In this document: in pieces, positions 25,026 through 33,817 of the stretch
Position numbering within the stretch: the first letter of the stretch is position 1
Layout: each line of letters starts with the position of its first letter
NCBI GenBank assembly: GCA_005792355.1
Contig: SXSC01000237.1
Location: forward strand, 1 to 45,328
Length of the DNA: 45,328 nucleotides
Source: Opitutaceae bacterium
Lineage (GTDB): Bacteria; Verrucomicrobiota; Verrucomicrobiia; Opitutales; Opitutaceae
Direction: 5' to 3'
Notes under the pieces: model-generated
Database searches by the model: none
What the model was told of the DNA's origin: nothing
The model's input: only the letters and a program-made list of their open reading frames with translations
Made by a program: the position numbers and the translations under genes

Positions 25026-25258
25026 CGAAAATCTACTAAGCCGACGGACCGACGGGGTCAAGCCGGCAGCGCCGCAGTGGGGCGAAGAGCACGGCCAACG
25101 AAGAATACGTAGCGCTCGAGCGTCGGCGCAGCGTGGCTAAAACTCGTCCCGGATCCGATCCGCCGGAAAATCCGCTCTCCGATCAACAGGCCAAAATCTG
25201 CGTAGTAAATCTCAGGCTTTGCACGGCAGATTCCGGACCCCGGTGGTAGGGTTTGCGC

Positions 25259-25492
25259 ATGGCAACTTTTTCCGATCGCACCCCGGACAACGTCCCCGGG
25301 CGCTACTACATCGACACAACTTGCATCGACTGCGACCAGTGCCGGGTGATGGCGCCCGAGTTCTTCGCGCGCAACGAGGACTCCGGTCTCTCGTATGTGC
25401 AGCGGCAACCGCTGTCGGCGGAGGAAATCGCCCTCGCGGAAGAGGCCCTCGGAGTCTGCGCGACGGCGTCAATTGGCAACGACGGGGTCTGA
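25259..25492 (+). CDS. Single-cluster [4Fe-4S] ferredoxin
   Basis: A 77-residue ferredoxin with Cys22, Cys25 and Cys28 (TCIDCDQCRV) and Cys67 (LGVCATASI), the ligand set of one [4Fe-4S] cluster; position 68 is Ala where Pro is frequent. The rest (PGRYYIDTT, APEFFARNEDSG) matches the small monocluster ferredoxins. It ends 15 bases before the oxidoreductase alpha gene, so it is probably the electron carrier for that enzyme and a candidate donor to the NuoI subunits. The ATG at 25259 is used. Confidence 0.88.
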   Translation: MATFSDRTPDNVPGRYYIDTTCIDCDQCRVMAPEFFARNEDSGLSYVQRQPLSAEEIALAEEALGVCATASIGNDGV

Positions 25493-25507
25493 GCCCCGCC
25501 CCCACTC

Positions 25508-27295
25508 GTGACGAACGACCTGATTATCGGCATGGCCGGCTCAGGCGGAGACGGCATTGTCTCCGCCGGCGAATCCCTCATCGGCGCCTCCGCCCGCGAA
25601 GGGTATTACGCCATCCTGACCAAGAGCTTTGGTTCCCAGATTCGCGGCGGAGAGTCCTCCTGCCGTTTGCGCGTGGCCACGACACCCGTCCTCAATCCGG
25701 GCGGCACCCTCGATGTCGCCGTCGTGCTCAATTGGGAGGACTTCCTGCGCTTCGGCGATGAACTCCCGGTCGGCCCGGACACCGTGGTGATTTACGAGAC
25801 CAAGACCAAAATCGAGCCCGCCGCCATTCCGCTGAAAGTAAGACCAGCCATCGTCCTCGCGGTGCCCATGGCCGATCTCGCGATGAAAGCGGCCGGCACG
25901 CTCCAGGCGAAGAACAATGTCGTCCTCGGACTCCTCGCCGGCTGGTTCGGTCTCGGCCGCCAGGCCATCCTGGAGGGCATCCGCCGAAAATTCGGGAAAA
26001 AAGGCGCTGAGATTCTCCTCGGCAACGAACGGGCCTACACCGCCGGATTCGAATACGCCGAACAACATCCCCTGGGTCAGGAGAAACGTTTGGCCCCACC
26101 GGCAATGACTGGCGGTAAACGTGAAGTGACCGACGGCAACGAGGTGTGCGCCTCGGCCGCGCTGTTCGCCGGCTGCAAGTTCTTCGGCGGTTATCCCATC
26201 ACGCCCGCCACTGAGATCATGCAGCATCTGCAGAAGGAAATCTGGAAGCACGGGGGCTCGCTCCTGCAGGCCGAGGATGAAATCGCCGGCATCGCGGCCG
26301 CCGTCGGCGCGTCGTACGCCGGGCGCAAGGCGATGACCGCCACCTCCGGCCCGGGCTTGTCCTTGAAAGCCGAGGTGCTCGGCCTCGCCAGCGTGGTCGA
26401 ACTACCACTCGTGTGTGTCAACGTGCAGCGCGGTGGTCCGTCCACCGGGCTGCCGACCAAGTCGGAACAGGCGGACCTGTTCGCCGCCGCGTTTTCCGCA
26501 CATGGCGACACCGTCCGCCCGATCCTTGCCCCGATCAGCGTCGAGGATGTGTTCGGCGTCACTGTCGAGGCGTTCAACATCGCCGAGGAATTCCAGACTC
26601 CGGTCATTGTGCTCTCCGATCAGGAGATCGCCCAGCGCAAGGACGTCATCGATCCGGTCGACACCTCGCGATTCCACCTGGTCGATCGGCTGCAACCGAC
26701 CGAGCAGCAACTGGTGGATTACACGCGTTTTCAGATGACGGAATCCGGCGTCAGCCCGATCAGCCATCCGGGGATGAAGGGCGGCAGCTACCTCGCCGCC
26801 GGCATCGAACACAACGAGCGCGGTGCGCCCAGCAGCAGCGGCGAGATGCACGCCCGGATGAACGACAAGCGACTCCACAAGCTGGATCCGCTGAAACAGC
26901 GGCGCAGCCTCTTCGTGCAGGAAGGCGATGCGGATGCCACCGTGGGCCTGATCAGCTGGGGTAGCATTGCGGGTGTCGCGTTGGAAGCGGTGCGCGCGGC
27001 CCGGGCGCAGGGCGTGAGCGTAAAGCTCCTGATCCCCAAGCTCGTCTACCCGGTGGCGGAAGACGTGTACCATGACTTCTTCGCCTCGCTGCGACACTGC
27101 CTGGTGGTGGAGCAGTCACATCAGGGCCAGCTGCATCGTATCATCCGGATGTGGGCGAGCGTGCCGGAAAATTTCGCCGCCATGGCCAAGAGTGGCGCGA
27201 ATCCCATCACGCCAGACGAAGTCCTCCGGAAGATAATCCAACTAACTCACGCATCAGCATCGGCCGCGTCTGTGGGCACGGTACCTACCCACTAG
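25508..27295 (+). CDS. korA: 2-oxoacid:ferredoxin oxidoreductase, fused gamma-alpha subunit (probably 2-oxoglutarate)
   Basis: A 595-residue protein. Residues 1-190 are the gamma domain (GMAGSGGDGIVSAGE, KSFGSQIRGGESSCRLR). From about 208 follows the alpha pyrimidine-binding domain (FFGGYPITPATEIMQHL, EDEIAGIAAAVGASYAGRK, TSGPGLSLKAEVLG) and then the C-terminal TK-like domain. Together with KorB it catalyses 2-oxoacid + CoA + oxidised ferredoxin to acyl-CoA + CO2 + reduced ferredoxin. The gamma-alpha fusion is common in the 2-oxoglutarate and 2-oxoisovalerate groups; 2-oxoglutarate is the most likely substrate but is not proven. It starts at GTG 25508. Confidence 0.9.
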   Translation: MTNDLIIGMAGSGGDGIVSAGESLIGASAREGYYAILTKSFGSQIRGGESSCRLRVATTPVLNPGGTLDVAVVLNWEDFLRFGDELPVGPDTVVIYETKTKIEPAAIPLKVRPAIVLAVPMADLAMKAAGTLQAKNNVVLGLLAGWFGLGRQAILEGIRRKFGKKGAEILLGNERAYTAGFEYAEQHPLGQEKRLAPPAMTGGKREVTDGNEVCASAALFAGCKFFGGYPITPATEIMQHLQKEIWKHGGSLLQAEDEIAGIAAAVGASYAGRKAMTATSGPGLSLKAEVLGLASVVELPLVCVNVQRGGPSTGLPTKSEQADLFAAAFSAHGDTVRPILAPISVEDVFGVTVEAFNIAEEFQTPVIVLSDQEIAQRKDVIDPVDTSRFHLVDRLQPTEQQLVDYTRFQMTESGVSPISHPGMKGGSYLAAGIEHNERGAPSSSGEMHARMNDKRLHKLDPLKQRRSLFVQEGDADATVGLISWGSIAGVALEAVRAARAQGVSVKLLIPKLVYPVAEDVYHDFFASLRHCLVVEQSHQGQLHRIIRMWASVPENFAAMAKSGANPITPDEVLRKIIQLTHASASAASVGTVPTH

Positions 27296-27545
27296 CCCAC
27301 ATCAATCGCACTTTTCGTGAAGATTTCTTGTCACAGAGCGTACAGAGTTCGGACCCAGAGTTCACAGAGCCAAACACGCAGTCTTGCTCTGTGGCCTCTG
27401 TGGCTGGGCTCCGTGTCCTCTGTGGCAATGCCTTGGCTTGATTAAGGTGTGAATTATTCCCGCTAGCTGCTCGGCGTAATTGCACCTTGGGCTCCACCGC
27501 AACCAGCGAATCTTCAAACTCACAACCCGACAGTATTCTAACGCC
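27296..27545. repeat. CACAGAG/CTCTGTG palindromic repeat between korA and korB
   Basis: The left part has CACAGAG at 27332-27338 and again at 27364-27370. The right part has GCTCTGTGGCCTCTGTGG (27386-27403) and CCTCTGTGGC (27418-27427), the complements. The block from about 27330 to 27430 can fold into an imperfect hairpin. It interrupts the otherwise compact kor pair. No gene is seen here. Confidence 0.6.
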
Positions 27546-28421
27546 ATGTCATCAACCCACACCGACTGCGGCTGCACGCCGGCCGCCTTGCCACTCACGG
27601 TCAAAGATTTCCGCAGCAACCTGAAGCCGATCTGGTGCCCGGGCTGTGGCGATTATGGAGTCGTCACGGCACTCTACCGCGCCCTGATCAACATCGGACG
27701 CCCGCCCCACGAGATCGCCTTTGTCTCGGGCATCGGCTGTTCGAGCCGCATTCCCGGCTACACGACGGCGTACGGTTTCAACACCGTGCACGGACGCGCG
27801 CTGCCGATCGCCCAGGGGATCAAGATGGCCAACCCCGATCTGCTCGTGCTCGTCGCCGGTGGCGACGGCGACGGTTTCTCGATCGGCGGCGGCCACGTGC
27901 CGCACGCCATCCGCCGCAATCTCGATCTCACGTACATCGTGATGGACAACCATATTTACGGCCTCACGAAGGGCCAGTTGTCCCCGACCACACCCCGCGG
28001 GTCCAAGACCCCCACCAGTGCCTATGGCAGCATCGAGGAACCGGTGAACCCGCTCCTCTACGTCCTCGCCTACGGCGCGGGTTTCGTCGCCCAAGGCGTG
28101 CCGGCCGACATGGAAGGTCTGTCCAAGATGATCGAGGAGGCCATCCGGTATCCAGGATTCTCCTTCGTCAACATCCAGTCGCCGTGCGTCACGTTCGGCG
28201 ATCCCGAGGATCAGATGAAGGTCCAGAAAACCAGGATGCGCAAACTCGCGGCCGAGGGCCACGATCCGGCCAACCGGCTGCGCGCGATGGATCTCGCCCA
28301 AGGTTACGGCACGGAGCTCTACACCGGGGTGTTCTATCGCAACCCGAATCCGCCGCCCACCTACGACCAACAGATCCGCGAGCGGCAGGAAGTGCTGCAG
28401 CCGAAGCCGGTGGCGGCGTAG
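27546..28421 (+). CDS. korB: 2-oxoacid:ferredoxin oxidoreductase beta subunit (TPP and Fe-S)
   Basis: A 291-residue beta subunit. Four cysteines for the [4Fe-4S] cluster are in place: Cys31 and Cys34 (WCPGCGDYG), Cys65 (GIGCSS), Cys214 (QSPCVTFG). The thiamine diphosphate motif is GGDGDGFSIGGGHVPHA (106-121) and the substrate loop is MDNHIYGLTKGQLSPTT. The C-terminal piece is 'FGDPEDQMKVQKTRM' and a Pro-rich end. The ATG at 27546 is used. The enzyme is cytoplasmic. The 250-base gap after korA implies a separate signal or a late insertion of the repeat. Confidence 0.92.
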   Translation: MSSTHTDCGCTPAALPLTVKDFRSNLKPIWCPGCGDYGVVTALYRALINIGRPPHEIAFVSGIGCSSRIPGYTTAYGFNTVHGRALPIAQGIKMANPDLLVLVAGGDGDGFSIGGGHVPHAIRRNLDLTYIVMDNHIYGLTKGQLSPTTPRGSKTPTSAYGSIEEPVNPLLYVLAYGAGFVAQGVPADMEGLSKMIEEAIRYPGFSFVNIQSPCVTFGDPEDQMKVQKTRMRKLAAEGHDPANRLRAMDLAQGYGTELYTGVFYRNPNPPPTYDQQIRERQEVLQPKPVAA

Positions 28422-28472
28422 GTTTGGTTTTTGGCTTGGAGATAACGAGGGAGTTTCAGGGGGCGATCTTCC

Positions 28473-28505
28473 AGGGACAAAAACGACGAAAGGGACCGCA
28501 GGGAC
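28473..28505. repeat. GGGAC-rich repeat arm left of the four-helix-bundle gene
   Basis: AAAGGGACC (28489-28497), followed by GCAGGGACGC, is nearly complementary to GGTCCCCTTT at 29172-29181 on the other side of the gene (one extra base). It might belong to a small mobile or duplicated unit. It is in a non-coding stretch after korB. Confidence 0.35.
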
Positions 28506-28526
28506 GCAAGGGGCTGCGGAAGAATT

Positions 28527-29090
28527 TCATCGGCGGTTTTGTCTGGCGCGTTCGGCGAGACGGGCGCGGGTCATGCGCTCGCGCAGGCCGCCTTCGTTGA
28601 GAAAGGCTTGCTCCAACTGGCGGAGTTGCTGGTCGAGCAGGTAGTTGGTCAGCTTAATCAGGCCAATCATCACATTGGCGGCGATTGCAGGGTCCGAGTG
28701 CTCGATACCCTTCTTGAACGTGTCGTAGTTGGCGTTGGGTGTGCGGTTCAGTTGCCGGAGCCGCCGCGTATGGGAGTGCTCCTTGGTCCACTCCTCAAGA
28801 CGGCGAACCCGTAGGAAATCGCGATAGTCTTCGAGCAATTCTTCCAGACTGGCCCGGGCGACGTTGGTGAGCTTGATTTCGGTTTCCTTGGACGTGCCTG
28901 ATGCCTGGCTGCCCTCGAGGATATTCTGCTTCCCGGAGCGGGCGGCCTGCACCATCTGATCGGTCGTGCGGGAGCGTTTGTCCACGAAGCGCTCGCAGAA
29001 GCGCACCGTGCCATCATAGACAATGCGGGCTTTCTGGAATGAGAGGAGATTCTCGTAGCCGCCGTGTGGTGGAATGAAATGCTCGGGCAT
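28527..29090 (-). CDS. Four-helix-bundle protein (23S rRNA intervening-sequence protein family)
   Basis: A 187-residue protein starting MPEHFIPPHGGYENLLSF. The run SFQKARIVYDGTVRFCERF, TTDQMVQAARSGKQNILEG and ASLEELLEDYRDFLR matches the IVP-type four-helix-bundle family found in 23S rRNA intervening sequences and, as orphan copies, in many Bacteroidota and Verrucomicrobiota. A C-terminal extension (RQLNRTPNANYDTFKKGI to ERARQNRR) forms the 'suffix' domain. Function is unknown. It reads against korB and the second nuo cluster. An in-frame ATG at 29102 would add four residues; a further upstream start (29264) has no homologous sequence. Confidence 0.8.
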   Translation of the reverse strand: MPEHFIPPHGGYENLLSFQKARIVYDGTVRFCERFVDKRSRTTDQMVQAARSGKQNILEGSQASGTSKETEIKLTNVARASLEELLEDYRDFLRVRRLEEWTKEHSHTRRLRQLNRTPNANYDTFKKGIEHSDPAIAANVMIGLIKLTNYLLDQQLRQLEQAFLNEGGLRERMTRARLAERARQNRR

Positions 29091-29102
29091 GGGGTTCAGC
29101 AT

Positions 29103-29373
29103 GGGGTAGGCACCGAAGAGGCGCAAGCGACGGAAGAACTGCCAGCACCAGCTCTGCGAAAAAATCACTTGGGTCCCCTTTGTCCTTTGAGTCACTTGGC
29201 TCACACCGTGACCTCCTTGAGCATTTGGCAATCGATGCGGCAGGGGGCCCACCAAGTCCCGCAATTAATGCGGATTGAAGGGCAAGGCGTGCGATGCGGC
29301 GCCGTCCGCTCCCTGCCATGATTGAACCGCACCCACACTCCAATCGGCCAATGGTACCCACCCAGTCGCAACC
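29103..29373. repeat. Repeat-containing gap upstream of the second nuo cluster
   Basis: This 271-base gap contains GGGTCCCCTTTGTCCTTTGAG (29171-29191), partner of the arm at 28489. The second half (29215-29373) must carry the promoter of the second nuo cluster; no clear -35/-10 was recognised. No gene is seen. Confidence 0.35.
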
Positions 29374-29760
29374 ATGAACGAAACCCTCCAAGGCGATCTG
29401 ATTTACATCCTGGCGTTCTGCCTCGGAGGTTTCGCGTTCGCCCTCGGCCCGTTTGTCCTCGTCTACTTTCTCGCCCCGCGCTGGACGCGCAACACCCTCG
29501 GCAAGACCGGCCAGGCCATCGAATGCGGCATGGAGCCAATCGGCGATGCGTGGATCCGCTACAGCGCCGTCTACTACCTCTACGCCCTGGTCTTCGTGGC
29601 GTTTGCCGTCGATGTCCTGTTCCTGATTCCCGTCGCTCTGGTATACGGTCGGCTTTTTGAAATCCGCGATTTTGTCGAGCTCGTGATCTTCGTGGGCATT
29701 CTCTCCCTCGTCATCGTTTACGCCTGGAAAAAAGGAGTCTTCGAATGGAAACGTCACTGA
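29374..29760 (+). CDS. nuoA: Complex I subunit A, cluster 2 (divergent)
   Basis: A 128-residue three-helix protein with [16 protein letters not shown] and [16 protein letters not shown]. The conserved acidic pair of NuoA (FDVE in cluster 1, Asp76/Glu78) is changed: Ala78 stands in place of the Asp, and Asp80 in place of the Glu. This may be a subfamily trait. It starts the cluster A-B-C-D-H-I-J-K. The nuoB start lies 16 bases inside it. Confidence 0.9.
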   Translation: MNETLQGDLIYILAFCLGGFAFALGPFVLVYFLAPRWTRNTLGKTGQAIECGMEPIGDAWIRYSAVYYLYALVFVAFAVDVLFLIPVALVYGRLFEIRDFVELVIFVGILSLVIVYAWKKGVFEWKRH

Positions 29761-30275
29761 ACGGCAACCCCCACCCGGAGATCCCGGTCGAGTGCTCGCA
29801 AATCGTCAAATTTGCCGTGCTCGACGATTTGCTGGCCCTCGGTCGCGCGAACTCACTTTGGCCGCTGACCTTCGGTCTCGCCTGCTGCGCCATCGAAATG
29901 ATGGCCGCCGGCATGGCCCGCTTCGATCTATCCCGCTTCGGCGCCGAGGTGTTTCGCCCCTCCCCGCGCCAGGCTGACGTGATGATCGTTGCGGGCACGG
30001 TGAACAAGAAAATGGCACCCGCCGTAAAGCTCCTCTACGATCAGATGCTCGAACCCAAGTGGGTCATCGCGATGGGCAACTGCGCCCTCTCCGGCGGCCC
30101 CTTCAAGTACCCAGGCCAATACGCCGTCATCGAGGGCGTCGACCAGTTGTTTCCCGTCGACGTCTACGTGCCCGGCTGCCCCCCGCGCCCCGAGGCGCTG
30201 ATCGAAGGCATCCTGAAGCTGGAGGAGAAAATCACCGGCAAACGCCGTTTCCCGGTCGCGAAACTGCAAGAATGA
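29745..30275 (+). CDS. nuoB: Complex I subunit B (N2 cluster), cluster 2
   Basis: A 176-residue NuoB. Cluster N2 ligands Cys47-Cys48 (ACCAIEMM), Cys113 ([11 protein letters not shown]) and Cys145 (PGCPPRPEA) are all present. It is shorter than the cluster 1 copy at both ends. It overlaps nuoA by 16 bases and nuoC by 4 (ATGA). Divergence between the two NuoB copies shows that the clusters are not a recent tandem duplication. Confidence 0.95.
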   Translation: METSLNGNPHPEIPVECSQIVKFAVLDDLLALGRANSLWPLTFGLACCAIEMMAAGMARFDLSRFGAEVFRPSPRQADVMIVAGTVNKKMAPAVKLLYDQMLEPKWVIAMGNCALSGGPFKYPGQYAVIEGVDQLFPVDVYVPGCPPRPEALIEGILKLEEKITGKRRFPVAKLQE

Positions 30276-30838
30276 ATCCTAAACTCGCGTACCTCACGGA
30301 CCAGTTCACCGCGCTGATCGGAAGTGCGGCGCCGGCGGTTGCTCCGACCGCCGTTCGCTTGGTCGCCACCCCAGCTGAGGCCGCTCCGGGGTCGGCGACC
30401 CCGGCTCCAGCCGCTCCGGTCACTGTGGCGACTCCGCCGCCAAACTCGATCCAGTCCGTCGATCACGCCCTCAAGGGCTACCACCTCGACGCCACCGTCA
30501 CCCCACCTCAAGTCGTCGCGGCCGCCGAAATCCTCGACCGGGCCGGGTTCGCCCTGGACACCATCACGGGCGTCGACTGGATCGCCCAGCACGAGATGGA
30601 GGTCGTCTACGACTACTTTCATCCGACGTCGCCCCTCCGGGTCGTCGTCCGCGCCCGCCTGCCCCGAGCCAACCCGGAACTGCCGACCATTGCCGGCGTG
30701 TTCCCCGGCGCCAACTGGCACGAGCGCGAGACGCATGATTTCTTCGGAATTCGTTTTGCCGGACACCCGAATCTCAAGCCGTTCCTTCTCCCGGAGGACG
30801 CCGACTTCCACCCGCTCCTGAAGGATTACAAACCGTGA
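30272..30838 (+). CDS. nuoC: Complex I subunit C, cluster 2
   Basis: A 188-residue NuoC. The family signature is [26 protein letters not shown]. An Ala/Pro/Val-rich stretch (about 19-60) precedes the conserved domain, replacing the mid-protein insertion of the cluster 1 copy. It starts in the nuoB stop codon and ends in the nuoD start codon. Confidence 0.9.
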   Translation: MNPKLAYLTDQFTALIGSAAPAVAPTAVRLVATPAEAAPGSATPAPAAPVTVATPPPNSIQSVDHALKGYHLDATVTPPQVVAAAEILDRAGFALDTITGVDWIAQHEMEVVYDYFHPTSPLRVVVRARLPRANPELPTIAGVFPGANWHERETHDFFGIRFAGHPNLKPFLLPEDADFHPLLKDYKP

Positions 30839-31974
30839 TCGCTCAAAAGGATTCCCTTTCCACCAGTTCGTCCGGCGATCCGTCGCACGAGACTTTCGTG
30901 CTCAACCTCGGGCCGCAACACCCGGCCGCCCATGGCGTGCTGCGCGTGTTGATGACGATGGATGGCGAGTGGATCCAGCGCGCCGAACCGGTCATCGGCT
31001 ACATCCACCGGATGCACGAGAAGATGGGCGAGAACCGCTCGTGGGCCAAGTTTCTCCCCAACACCAGCCGCATCGATTACCTCTCCGCGATGCACTACAC
31101 GCACGCCTTCGTCGGCGCCGTGGAGCGGGCCGCGAAAATCGAAGTGCCCCCGCGCGCGGAATACGTCCGCGTCATCACCTCCGAACTCAACCGCATCTCG
31201 AGCCACATGGTCTGGTGGGGGGCGCTGTTGCTCGACCTCGGCGGCTTCACCCCGATCCTCTACGCCTTCGACGATCGCGAAAAAATCCTCGACCTGCTCG
31301 AAGGCCTCTGCGGCGCACGACTGACCTACTGCTACTATCGCTTCGGCGGGCTCTACAACGACGTCGACGAGGCCTTCCTCAAAGGCACGCGCGAGTTCGT
31401 AACGCACATGAAGCCGCGGCTGCAGATGTATCGCGACCTCGTCACCGATAACATCATCCTGCGCAAGCGCCTCACCGACATCGGCCGGATCGACGCGGAG
31501 ATGTGCCGGCGCTACGGCGCCACCGGCCCGGTCATCCGCGGCGCTGGCGTCTCCTACGACGTACGCCGGGCCGAGCCCTACTCAGTGTATCCGAAATTCG
31601 ATTTCAAGATTCCGGTCTACCCGGAATGCGACTCGATGGCGCGCTACCTCGTGCGCATGGATGAGATGGAGGAAAGTCTCCGCATCATCGAACAGGCGCT
31701 CGACGGCCTGCCCGAGGGACCGTTCATCGGCAAGGTGCCGCGCGTGTTGAAGCTGCCCGCCGGCGACACGTGTTACGCCGTCGAGGCCGCCCGCGGCCGG
31801 TTCATGGTGCGCATCGTGAGCGACGGCAAGGAAGTGCCCTACCGCGTAAAGCTGCGCACCCCGTCCTTCTCCAACCTGAGTCTCTACGAGGAGGCGAGCA
31901 AAGGCATGATCCTCCCCGACGCCCTCGCGATGATGGGGAGCCTCGACCTGGTCATTCCCGACATCGACCGCTAA
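30835..31974 (+). CDS. nuoD: Complex I subunit D, cluster 2
   Basis: A 379-residue NuoD. GPQHPAAHGVLRV carries the quinone-site histidines, with Ala-Ala in place of the Ser-Thr of cluster 1. IDYLSAMHYTHAF carries the Tyr. The C-terminus LVIPDIDR ends in the conserved Arg. The GTG at 30835 starts it, overlapping nuoC by 4 bases. The nuoH start overlaps its stop by 1 base. Confidence 0.95.
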   Translation: MIAQKDSLSTSSSGDPSHETFVLNLGPQHPAAHGVLRVLMTMDGEWIQRAEPVIGYIHRMHEKMGENRSWAKFLPNTSRIDYLSAMHYTHAFVGAVERAAKIEVPPRAEYVRVITSELNRISSHMVWWGALLLDLGGFTPILYAFDDREKILDLLEGLCGARLTYCYYRFGGLYNDVDEAFLKGTREFVTHMKPRLQMYRDLVTDNIILRKRLTDIGRIDAEMCRRYGATGPVIRGAGVSYDVRRAEPYSVYPKFDFKIPVYPECDSMARYLVRMDEMEESLRIIEQALDGLPEGPFIGKVPRVLKLPAGDTCYAVEAARGRFMVRIVSDGKEVPYRVKLRTPSFSNLSLYEEASKGMILPDALAMMGSLDLVIPDIDR

Positions 31975-33002
31975 TGAGCTTCCTCGCCCTCGAGCCCATC
32001 CGGATCCTGCTCTACCTCGTCGGCATCTGCGCGTTCGTCGGCGCCAACGCCGCCTACCTGGTGCTCGCCGAGCGCAAGGGCGCCGGGCGCATCCAGCGCC
32101 GGCCCGGCCCCAACGAGGCCGGCTGGGGGGGCGTGCTGCAGCCGCTCGCCGACGGCATCAAGCTCCTCGCCAAGCAAATCATCGTGCCACCCGGCACCGA
32201 CGCCCTGCTGTTCCGCGCGGCCCCGCTCATGGTGATGGCGCCGCCCTTGATGTGTCTCGCCACGATTCCGTTCGGCGAGGACATCGTCGCGCGCAACCTC
32301 AACGTGGGTCTGCTCCTGGTCTTCTCGTTCGGCTCCATCAACGTCATGGCGCTCATGCTCGGCGGCTGGGCCTCGCGCAACAAGTTCGCCATCATCTCAT
32401 CCGCCCGCGTCGTTTCGCAAAACGTCGCCTACGAAATCCCGATGCTGCTCGTCGTCATCACGCTGCTGATGGTGACCGGCACCATGGACCTCAACGAGAT
32501 CATCAAGCAGCAGGCCGGCTGGTTCTGGCACTGGAACGTTTTCAAGATCTGGGTGAATCCGCTCATGCCGGTGACGTTTCTCATCTTTTTCATCTGCATG
32601 CTCGCCGAGACCAATCGCGCGCCCTTCGACATGGCCGAGGCTGAGAGTGAACTCGTGGCCGGCGCGTTCACCGAGTATGGTGGCATGGGCTTCGGCGTCT
32701 TCTTCATGGCCGAGTACGCCAACATCGTCGTCGGCTGCTGTCTCGCCACCATCCTCTTTCTCGGCGGCTGGCAGAGCCCGTTTGGCGCGCTCTCGGGCGG
32801 TTGGTGGGGCCCCGTCTGGTTCCTCCTGAAAATGTACGGGCTCATCTTCACCGTTATCTGGATCCGCTGGACCTTCCCGCGCACCCAATTCTACAGCCTC
32901 CTCAATCTCTCCTGGAAGATCCTCATTCCGCTCTCCCTGGTCACGCTGCTGCTGACCGGCGCGATGATGAAACTGCCGGTGCTGATGACCAAACTCTTCT
33001 GA
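31974..33002 (+). CDS. nuoH: Complex I subunit H, cluster 2
   Basis: A 342-residue NuoH of usual length. LAERKGAGRIQRRPGPNEAG, QPLADGIKLLAKQ and AETNRAPFDMAEAESELVAGAFTEYGG are present. It follows nuoD directly, so the order is D-H-I, unlike cluster 1. The stop is followed by a 119-base gap with GTCTGTC/GACAGAC arms before nuoI. Confidence 0.95.
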   Translation: MSFLALEPIRILLYLVGICAFVGANAAYLVLAERKGAGRIQRRPGPNEAGWGGVLQPLADGIKLLAKQIIVPPGTDALLFRAAPLMVMAPPLMCLATIPFGEDIVARNLNVGLLLVFSFGSINVMALMLGGWASRNKFAIISSARVVSQNVAYEIPMLLVVITLLMVTGTMDLNEIIKQQAGWFWHWNVFKIWVNPLMPVTFLIFFICMLAETNRAPFDMAEAESELVAGAFTEYGGMGFGVFFMAEYANIVVGCCLATILFLGGWQSPFGALSGGWWGPVWFLLKMYGLIFTVIWIRWTFPRTQFYSLLNLSWKILIPLSLVTLLLTGAMMKLPVLMTKLF

Positions 33003-33121
33003 CCCATGGCCCCCATGATGAACCCACGCGCGTTCGGTTGTACGGTGTCTGTCTGGCGGACGCCACGGTCGATTCGCCGCACAACGTCGGCGGGACAGAC
33101 GCGCTGCAAAAGGAGCACCCC

Positions 33122-33817
33122 ATGAGCATGCTTACCGTCCTTCGGGAAACTCTCGGCGGCTTCAAGAGTCTGCTGGTGGGCATGCGCATCACCGCGCGCG
33201 AGGCCGCCAAGCCCCTCATCACCGTCCAGTACCCGCATGAAACGCTCAAAATGCCCGGGCGCTTCCGCGGTCACGTAAAGCTCATCCTCGATCCAGCGAC
33301 CGGCAAGTCGCGCTGCACGGCGTGCAATCTCTGCGTCCGCGCGTGCCCCAGCGATTGCATCGATGTCGAAGGGCTGAAGCGCGAGGGCGAAAAAAAGAAG
33401 TCCGTGACGGAATATGTTTTGGATTTCACCACGTGCAGCCTGTGCGGCTCGTGCGTCGAGGCCTGCCCGAGCGACGCCATCGAATATTCCAAGGACTACA
33501 ATGTCGTCAGCCGAAACCGCGAAGACTTCGGTCGCATTGATCTGGTCAAGAATTTGCAGGGTGAAGCCGCGGTCTGGACCAAAAATCACCCAACGCCGCA
33601 ACCGGCGCCCGCCACGGCCGCAAGCACCGGCCTCCCGGCCGCCGGAAATCCGGTCGCCGCAAGCCCGTCGGCATCTGCCTCCGCACCGACAACTCCGGCA
33701 TCCGCATCTGCTAGCGCTGCAACCGTCTCATCCGTTCCCGCGACGACACCGCCGGTCGCCGGGTCTGCAACGACCGTCGGGGCCCCGCCCCAGGTCCCGG
33801 AACAGAAGTCGACATGA
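33122..33817 (+). CDS. nuoI: Complex I subunit I with long Ser/Ala/Pro tail, cluster 2
   Basis: A 231-residue NuoI. Two [4Fe-4S] motifs are CTACNLCVRACPSDC and CSLCGSCVEACPSDA. The last about 75 residues (from about 155) are almost pure Ala/Pro/Ser/Thr low complexity, a different tail sequence but the same design as in cluster 1. A strong ribosome-binding site, AAAGGAG at 33108-33114, supports the ATG at 33122. With no nuoE, F or G in the cluster this subunit probably accepts electrons from ferredoxin or an unlinked partner. It overlaps nuoJ by 4 bases. Confidence 0.94.
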   Translation: MSMLTVLRETLGGFKSLLVGMRITAREAAKPLITVQYPHETLKMPGRFRGHVKLILDPATGKSRCTACNLCVRACPSDCIDVEGLKREGEKKKSVTEYVLDFTTCSLCGSCVEACPSDAIEYSKDYNVVSRNREDFGRIDLVKNLQGEAAVWTKNHPTPQPAPATAASTGLPAAGNPVAASPSASASAPTTPASASASAATVSSVPATTPPVAGSATTVGAPPQVPEQKST

